Source of the DNA: Hericium rajendrae
Lineage: Eukaryota; Basidiomycota; Agaricomycetes; Russulales; Hericiaceae
NCBI GenBank assembly: GCA_033439255.1
Contig: CM065886.1
Span: 496,001 to 560,000, forward strand
Length of the DNA stretch: 64,000 bases
Direction of reading: 5' to 3'
The notes under the pieces were generated by a model. It saw only the letters and a list, made by a program, of their open reading frames with translations, was not told the DNA's origin and did not search any database. Each line of letters begins with the position of its first letter. Within the stretch, counting starts at the first letter, position 1. Position numbers and translations under genes: made by a program. This document shows, in pieces, positions 56,967-64,000 of this stretch.

Positions 56967-58779
56967 CTAAAGCATTTCGGTAGCGGAATCGTCGCCGTCA
57001 GAAACGCCAACCTCTCCGCTGCCCTCCAGCAGGCCCCTTTCCCCAGCCTCCTGCCCTTGAACGTGCCGACCTTCCTCCCGATCCCTCATGAGCTCCTCCA
57101 TGAGCAAAAGTCGTACGCCGTCCAATGAACGGGGGCCTCCAAACGTGAACGCATATTCGGGAGGGACCGTACGCGCATGCAGATCGCCGTGAAGGTGATG
57201 GAGGATAAAAAGCAGCGTGAACACACCGCAGTCTACCCCGTTGGACTGCGTGGGGCACTAGAGTAAAGAAGTAAATCAGCATCCACGTTATAGAAATTTG
57301 AAACAAAACACACCTGCGCATGCGGGCAAAGTTCCCAGGTCGGCCAGTAGTTTGATATGCGAATGCTATGGTATTTAGAGAGCCCCCTGAATAACCTGCT
57401 CACAAAGAATTTCAGTTTGGCTACGATGTGCCAATGGGTCTGCTCCTCAAGCGGCAAGTCTTTGTTTGCCTCGTAGATTCTGGGTAAGCTGTCGTAGACC
57501 TTGATATGTAGACGTTCGAAGTCGACGACCGCCGTTACCCAATGAGTTTCATCTCGCAAGTGAACCGGGATCAGAATTTGTTTCCAGGGAATGATTCCCT
57601 TGGCCGAGACGACCTGAAAGCAACATCAAATTATCAAGATACAAGGAAACAAAATATTGGAATACCAAACGTACCCTAAGACCAAGATGTTTGAGAATGA
57701 GGGATGGGTTCGGGGGTGGCACAGTGGGCAGACGGAGTGGCATGAACTCCGTACGCAACACCAAGCTGTCAGGGAAAAGGCCGCACCACTTGCAGGCGAA
57801 GTAATTGATGATGGCTTGATTGAGCATTGTGCGAGGTCGGAGTCGTTCCACGTCCAGCCGCTTGCAATCCTCAGTTTCGACCCTGCCATCCAGAAGGGCG
57901 CGGACCTCAACAACGAAATTGCCGACCAATTGCTCCTGTAACGTCTTCATGAATAGAATACATTAGCAGCGAGAAAGAGAAGAGGGAAACCACGAAATAT
58001 CACGCACCTGGTCGAGCACGTCCCTGACGTTCTTGCCTCCGATATCTCTCCAACTGATTACCTCTGACCGGATGCATAATCCCCACATCTTCACGGCCAC
58101 GATGACATCTCGCAAGCGACCTGCAATTGCGAGAAGGCCATCCTGTGGCTCTCCGTGTGGTACAAGCCTCATTATGATGGACTCAAAGTCCCGTGAAAGC
58201 TCTAGGCCATGCCTAACGCTGTCCTCATAGCTGGACTGGAGCGCGCGGACCAACGCATAACCATCTGTCGAGTCCTTTAGTACCGCAGTGACCTGGACCT
58301 GGATGTCACGCTGCTGTGAGAGTGCACCGTTATCAATATCGTTACTGGTCCACAACCACATGATATCGGATGCATCGAGCCAATCCCGTATACGGTCGAG
58401 GAAATTGACCACTTGTGACAAGGCCGGTCGGGAGAGCCGAATTGGAAGCTGGGATTTTCCAGAAAGGAGTTGGTGAGAGAGGTTGCTCAAAGACAGTGCG
58501 CGAGGACGAGACATGCGGCGTCGTACATGAGCCCGTGCATCTTGCTGTGTGATTTTTGCTGCCAGGGACTCGGAGGATGAATGGACAAAAATCGATCCGT
58601 TCGCCCACTTCTTGGCACGAGCTTGACTTAGAATATGCAAAGAAGTGAGCCATGTTCATCTTATTAGGGGCATATACCACTCACCTTGCCTTCTTCGCAT
58701 TGTACTTGTCCATCGACGCACGCTCCTCCTCGCTATACGGGACACCGGCGCTCGAGTGGGTTGAGCATGCACGAGCCAT
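56967..58779 (-). CDS. Ulp1-type SUMO protease (peptidase C48), 521 aa
   Basis: Five exons, complement of 56967..57257, 57314..57613, 57675..57935, 58008..58626, 58685..58779, all in phase. The C-terminal half has the C48 catalytic set: H349-W350 (DETHWVTAVVDF), D366 (KVYDSL, 17 residues after the His as in yeast Ulp1), Q429 and C435 (CPTQSNGVDCGVFTL). The N-terminal half is helical with no known domain. The family cleaves SUMO or similar isopeptides; transposon-borne relatives are common in fungi and plants. Catalytic residues are intact. Upstream of the chosen ATG, a frame reading VQHIDLGSTDMARA could extend the protein through an intron (GTAAGTAC...TTTAG, about 58801-58848), but I could not complete it to a start. 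The gene is enclosed by two strong palindromes. Confidence 0.87.
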
Positions 58780-58938
58780 GTCGGTGCTCCCGAGGCTAAA
58801 TCAATGTCAGTGATCAATCACTGAATGGAATAGTGTGTACTTACTCAATGTGTTGTACTCGTGGTTGCAGCCTCTAAGTACGAACCTCGTTAGCGTTCCA
58901 ACTGTTGGATGTTGAACTTACGGCTTAGTGCGGGCCGT

Positions 58939-58992
58939 GAGCTCCGTTTCATTTGAGCTACCAAATTTGGTAGCTCAAACGAAACGGAGCTC
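58939..58992. repeat. 26-bp-arm near-perfect palindrome upstream of Ulp1 gene
   Basis: The left arm starts GAGCTCCGTTTCATTTGAGC and the right arm ends GAAACGGAGCTC. The 26-bp arms differ at one position and are separated by 2 bp. Symmetry continues weakly outward (GCGGGCC on the left, GGGCCCGC on the right) to about 58930-59003. Confidence 0.95.
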
Positions 58993-60613
58993 GCGGGCCC
59001 GCGGACAACCGGGATAAGCCTGTCGAAGTTGGACTCGGCGTGCCCTCTCTGACATCTACCCCATTCCTTCTGTCCTGCAACAACCTGGATATTGCACGTA
59101 TCATATCCTCATGTCAGTGCCCATAAAACCCTACTGACCTGGCAGCAGTAAGTATAGATTTGATCTGGTCGCTGGTCGGTGAGTATCTTCACTTTGTTGC
59201 TCATTTTGCTTACCTTCGTGTGTCATAGGCTCTCCTCTACTTCTTCTTGCTTTTGCACCTCAATTTCACGCATTCCACCATATTCGCGAACACGTTTGCG
59301 ATGTTTGCGAAGCTCGAAGTCGAGTGTAAGAACAAGTGGAGTGAGCACGAGAAGCTGCCAAGGTGCGTCTGCCGTTCACTCTCTTCCAACTTTCTGCTCA
59401 CTCCCAGTCCTTCAACGCCTCGCCGTCACACCCTTCATCCACTCCAGCACAATTTATTGCTGCTGCTGGGAATGGAGCTTCTGCACATCGCTATGAATAG
59501 CGATGAGAACGCAGCAAGAGCAAGGCACGGCGTGAAGCTGCAGCAATGCTGCATGAGCACGATGCGAGCAGCGCGCGCTCGGTGGAGGTGAAACACGCAA
59601 CGTTGTGTGCTCGCATGGCGTGAAGGGCACTAATGAAGTTTGTTCCAGTCTTCCTCCCCGGTCTCCCTCCTGCTGTGCATGCCGTGCAGAGGGCAATCAC
59701 CTACAAGCTCCAGACACTCCATCGCCGTCCCACCTCATTATCCCTCCACACCCCCAGAGCATATCGCTAATTCCGGCGGGGCTCGCAGTTTCTCCTGAGA
59801 TGTGCGCATATACGTCTTTTTGCATGGTATCATAAGCTGACATCTGATGAATGCCAGCTGCCTCAAGGGCGTTTGGTACATCTATGTACTCTGCGCACAA
59901 GCCCTCTCAATGTCATGATATATCCAGCTCTGCGCAAGCCCTCTCAATGTCATGATATATCCAGCTGACCCATTCATATCTTCAGTGTGCGCGTTGCAGC
60001 ACATACGGATGCCATCCACCTCTTCAAGCATGGCAGCGCATCTTTTCCAGGACCTCAGATGGCCACCAAACGAACCTCTGAATGTCCTGATAGCGTCAAG
60101 TGATGTACGTATCCATCTTTTCATGTACAGCAAACCTCTGAATGTCATGATAGCATCGACCGACGTATCCGTCTCTTCACCGACGTATCCGTCTCTTCAA
60201 GTACAACACACCTCTAAATGTCATGATAACGTCAACGGACATATCCGTCTCTTCAAGGACGATGTAGGGCGACGGTGATAGTGACGCCATCTTTTCCGAA
60301 GGGCAAACCAAATGAGAGGAGTTCTGGAGGATTTGGGGATGGTACGGCGACTTTCAGATGGTGGACATATGGTCTCGCACATGTAGGTTATTACATGGAA
60401 TGTCATTTGTCTTGATTTAAGGTCTTTTTCGTGTTGGCTGGCCCTTTTGCTTGAGCGTGGGAATGACTTGGTTGCACCAGAACAAGTCCCACGACCGGGC
60501 CCCCCTCCCTAATACTCAATAAACTACCCGTCTGGGCTGTCCTTACATTCCAATTTTTGCGGGTAAGTGTAATTGCGAACAGACCCCAGTATAAACTCAC
60601 GTATGGTCAGAAA
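58993..60613. other. Non-coding spacer before the transposase gene
   Basis: Aside from the repeats at 59891-60265, I see no supportable gene. A frame at 59247-59591 has a protein-like start (NTFAMFAKLEVECKNKW) but no clear continuation. The last ~100 bp should contain the transposase promoter. Confidence 0.45.
59891..60265. repeat. Cluster of diverged short tandem repeats
   Basis: A 38-bp unit, AGCCCTCTCAATGTCATGAT plus ATATCCAGCT, is duplicated at 59891-59966. It is followed by three diverged longer units starting CCTCTGAATGTC (60075, 60134) and CCTCTAAATGTC (60210), each with GTATCC and CTCTTCA words. All share the core CTCTNAATGTCATGAT. Confidence 0.8.
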
Positions 60614-63600
60614 ATGGGTAAACGACAACGTATCTCCCTGGGTGGTTCCTACGTTCCCGGACAAGCCCCTGTCGATCCCACAGTCTGCGCCAATTGTGGT
60701 GGGCAGTTCAAGAGTGTTCGGGGCGTAATGTCACATCAGAAAACTTCAGGATCTTGCAAGGACTATCATATGGGCAAGAGGAAAGAGGTATGGCAAGCTG
60801 CGGAGGGTCAATGGGATGGCGTCAGAGCTGCTGCCCTATGGCCTGATCAGGTGGAAGAAACTGAGGAGGAGGATATATCAGAGGACCCTGCAGATGTCCT
60901 GGCTTCATTTCACGAAGAGTTCTATAGGTTTTTGCCTTTGGACGGCTCCGATCGACCTCCCTGCGATGAGGAGAAGCGCGATCTTGATCCCTCTCAGATG
61001 GCTTCCACTTCCCGTTGCCAACTCCCTGCGGTTGTGAATTCGCTATCGCTAGATGACAACGAAGACTCTCGTGTGGAGGATGTCCACAAAACAGCAGCCC
61101 GTGAATACGGAGAAGACCGAACGGCGGACGAGCGTTGGAAGCTCTTCTTCGACAAGATGGGCCAAGCAAGTAGCCCTGTAACCGGATCTTCGGCTTGGAC
61201 TCCCTTTGCCTCTGAGATGGACTGGCTTGTGGCGAAGTGGGTGGTTCAAGAAGGAGTGGGGCATAACAGTTTCGATAAATTCTTATCGATACCGGGGGTG
61301 CGTATGCAAGAACCTGCTGCTTGAATCTTGAATAACCTGTTGGCTGGGACATTACAGATGGTCCATCGACTGGGCATCAGTTACGACAGCTCTAGCGCTC
61401 TTCTGAAGATCGTTGACTCTATTCCAGCAAGGGCTGAATGGCTTACCAAGTATCTTATATTCCCTGACCGCCCCGACGAAGAACATTTTGTTCAATATCG
61501 AAATCCTTTGGACGCAATCCGCACACTATTAGGCAATCCAGCTCACAAGGAGCATATTGTTTATCGTCCTTCAAAAGTGTTCACCGACAGCAAAAGGAAA
61601 ACACGAATATATCATGAGATGTGGACTGGAAAGTGGTGGAATGCGGTGCAGGTAAGTATCTTCGTTCTAGTTCTGATCTTGGTAAAATATACTTACCAGT
61701 ACATCAAGCAACGTGTTTCAGAGGGGCATTGCATTGCTCCTGTGATCATTGCCACGGATAAAACACAGCTCACCCAGTTTACGGGGAACAAAACATCGTA
61801 CCCTGTGTATCTCACGCTGGGAAATATTCCTCGTTCTCTCAGAAGGCGACCAACGCAGAATGCCTGCATTCTTATTGGTTATCTGTCGGTGGCAAAGATT
61901 AAGAAGAAGGGGCTCACCAAGGCTGAGCGTAAGGCGCGAGCTCAGAGCGTATTCCACGACTCTATGCGCATGATTCTACAGCCTTTGAAGACAGCTGGCA
62001 AGAAGGGTATATCTGTCACTTGTGGTGATGGCAAGATTCGCAAGGTCCACCCCATCCTGGCAACCTACGTCGCCGATTATCCTGAGCAATGTCTTGTCAC
62101 ATGTACGAAGTACGGCACCTGTCCCAAGTGTAGGCCCAAGTCCATGGATGATCGAAAGCCTGGCACCAAGCGAACGCACAAGGAAACTCTAGATATCATT
62201 GCAGACATCGTGCAAAGACCACATCGCGCTCAGCATTCGCAGAGCAATGTCTTGCTAAGGACCTTGCCGGAATCGAGGAACCATTTTGGGTGGGCTTTCC
62301 CTACACAGACATTTACAAGTCCATTACACCAGACGTGCTGCATCAGCTGTATCAGGGTGTCTTGAAGCACATCCTGTCATGGTGCGGAAAGATGCTTACA
62401 TCTGTAGAACTGGATGAGCGAATTCGGCGCCTTCCTCCAGCCTTCGGTGTCCGACATTTCAAGAATGGCTTCTCAGCTCTAGCGCAAATATCGGGGACAG
62501 AACGCAAGAATATGGCGAAGATCCTTTTGGCCTGCTTGGTTGGACGGGTGCCTAATGCCGCGCTCATTGCTATTCGTTCCATTCTAGATTTCATCTACAT
62601 TGCTCAGTATCCAACCCAGGACGAAATCACCTTAGGTTATCTGGAGAAGGCTCTGGATGACTTTTATCAGCATCGCAACGTCTTTAAGCAGCTAAGGATA
62701 CGGAAGGACTTCGACATTCCCAAGTTCCACTCTCTCATTCATTACGTGGAATCAATACGGCTGTTTGGAACCACAGATAACTATAATACAGAAATGTTTG
62801 AACGATTTCACATCGACTTTGCCAAAAAAGCCTGGCGAGCTTCCAATCACCGTGACGAACGACCCCAAATGACACAATGGCTCAGTCGTCGTGAAAAGGT
62901 TGCCATGTTTGACGAGTTTCTTTTGCGGACAAAGGACAGTCCGTCTGTTGATGACTGGCCACCTCCGAAGTCAAAGCCAACTATTCAAATTGCAAACCGC
63001 CCTCCTCGTCCGAAGGTTGCCATCACAACAATTGAGCAGGAACATAATGCGCCCTTCTTCTCACTTGCTCTCAAGCAGTATATCAATCAATTTTTTCCTT
63101 CTTCTGAAAAGGCCACCCGACGACAAATCCAAGAGGGAAAACTTCCTTTTGACTACGTCTCCGTGTATAATGGATTCAAGTTTTTGCGCACAGAGTTGGG
63201 ACACACGACGTGATGAGAGCTAAGGATGAAGATCGAGAGACTGCGAAGGCTCAGCCTGCTGTTGGAAAACGCCCTGCACGTTTTGACACTATGATCGCCT
63301 GGTACTCTGACAACGCAGAGTCCACTGGCGTAGAAGGTGGGGGTTTCTACTCTACACTCAGTATAATATACTAACTGCACATAATTTATAGGAACACGAG
63401 TTGGACGTATCAAAGTTATATTTAAGCTACCGGAGAAAGTGGGATATTTCAAACCAGCCTGGCCCTCTGATCCCCTAGCATATGTGCAGTGGTACACACC
63501 ATTTCAGCACACAGCGAACGAAAAACATATGATGTATACCGTCTCAGTCCCTAGAGACGGAACTGGACAGATCATACCTCTTACCCGTATACGTCAAACA

Positions 63601-63729
63601 TGTCAACTTATTCCTCATTTTCCAGAGATTGTAGACAAATCTTGGGCATCAGAGATGGTTCTAGATCAGGCTCAGACTTTCTTCGTGAATAACTGGGCCA
63701 GCATGTATGCATATCAGACCATTTGGTAG
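60614..63729 (+). pseudogene. Plavaka-type (CACTA-group) transposase, two frameshifts
   Basis: Exons 60614..61297, 61358..61651, 61700 to about 62220, then about 62221..63206, about 63207..63336 and 63392..63729. It begins with a C2HC finger (C25, C28, H41, C48). The core follows basidiomycete Plavaka transposases: WTGKWWNAVQ, VIIATDKTQLTQFTGNK, YPVYLTLGNIPRSLRRRP, LIGYLSV, VADYPEQCLV, CPKC, ITPDVLHQLYQG, DFDIPKFHSLIHYVESIRLF, DNYNTEMFERFHIDFAKKAW and ASNHRDERPQMTQWL. A C-terminal LAYVQWYTPF domain follows after the last intron. Two places (about 62,205-62,225 and 63,205) need a one-base change to keep the homologous frame, and no intron explains them. The copy is therefore probably inactive, unless these are sequencing errors. 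Its low overall decay points to recent insertion. Confidence 0.87.
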
Positions 63730-64000
63730 TCTTGTTTTGAATATATTGCTTGATTTGTCTTAATTTAATATCACTTCTACTAGTGCTACTGTACCCATAT
63801 TGATGCTCTCCATAATGACGTATCTTCATCAGGTTCTGCAGTACGGCAATCATAGAGTACCGGTCTTCTATTTGTAGCCAAGCCTCGGCTACAGAAGGCA
63901 GACTTCGGCTATCATCCAAAAGGACGGTTTTCCAGATGCAGCGCCCTGCGCGATGATTGCCAGCGCAGCTACCCCACGCCCACCACCCTGGCTGAGTGGA
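63730..64000. other. Right edge, downstream of transposase
   Basis: AT-rich to about 63,790, then non-coding DNA with a pair of inverted TAGCC...GGCTA words near 63,880-63,895 (AGCCAAGCCTCGGCT). The right terminus of the element may be here or beyond the window. Confidence 0.4.

Larger units (their letters stand above)
50640..63729. mobile_element. Candidate cargo-bearing DNA transposon or nested cluster
   Basis: From the break in gag to the end of the transposase there are only four genes: DUF6532 (-), TET/JBP dioxygenase (-), Ulp1 protease (-) and Plavaka-type transposase (+). All belong to families repeatedly found with fungal mobile DNA, and no housekeeping gene interrupts them. Whether this is one ~13 kb transposon or several nested ones is unresolved, because terminal inverted repeats and a target-site duplication were not identified and the right end may lie beyond 64,000. 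Confidence 0.5.

Noticed and set aside
60557-60613. Upstream extension of the transposase frame
   Set aside because: The extension begins with a non-ATG codon and overlaps presumed promoter sequence; the ATG at 60614 immediately precedes a basic, family-like N-terminus.
63780-63800. Terminal inverted repeat with the GTAGC segment at 50.64 kb
   Set aside because: Only an 8-bp match (ACAGTAGC) was found in inverted orientation, too short to call.

Overview
The window looks like nuclear DNA of a filamentous basidiomycete, probably an Agaricomycete. The protein-coding genes are GC-rich and cut by many short introns (mostly 45-65 nt, GT...AG). Gene content also fits: calcineurin A, a 26S proteasome ATPase, an F-box protein of the mushroom type, DUF6532, and a Plavaka-type transposase, which is a basidiomycete element. 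Exon joins given in the entries were built by eye and checked only for codon phase across every junction.

Region 1 (1-27 kb) is ordinary gene-dense sequence. It holds a METTL18/Hpm1-like histidine methyltransferase (+), a hypothetical acidic protein (-), a tRNA-like relic, a bZIP factor (+), a DUF262-domain protein (+), an F-box-like protein (-), calcineurin catalytic subunit (-), UNC-50 (-) divergent from a very large WW-domain protein (+), tRNA-Val(UAC) (-), a fungal membrane protein (+) and an oxysterol-binding protein (+).

Region 2 (27.7-36.1 kb) is a tandem duplication of a ~4.2 kb unit. Each copy carries a ten-exon gene for an SF1 RNA helicase of the MOV10/SDE3 (RNA-silencing) type, with an N-terminal CCCH finger and three C2H2 fingers. 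All nine intron positions are conserved. The proteasome ATPase RPT6 (-) follows, then a small nucleotidyltransferase-like protein (-) and the mitochondrial Mg2+ channel MRS2 (+).

Region 3 (43.6-48.4 kb) has no genes. It is a series of different degenerate tandem arrays (a ~350 bp duplication, TTACGGGC-type, 20-bp, 144-bp, and a ~1.2 kb array built on a TTAGACATTTT core) ending in AT-rich DNA.

Region 4 (48.5-64 kb) is mobile DNA. A Ty3/Gypsy fragment (putative LTR plus gag) breaks off inside gag at about 50.64 kb. There a GTAGC-rich segment starts, followed by three minus-strand genes: a DUF6532 protein, a TET/JBP-type 2-oxoglutarate/Fe(II) dioxygenase with its H-x-D...H...R residues intact, and a Ulp1-type SUMO protease bracketed by two strong palindromes. 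A plus-strand Plavaka (CACTA-group) transposase gene with two apparent frameshifts closes the window. This is the most interesting part: a candidate large transposon or nested cluster carrying a DNA-base-oxidising enzyme and a SUMO protease as cargo, about 15 kb from a duplicated silencing helicase.
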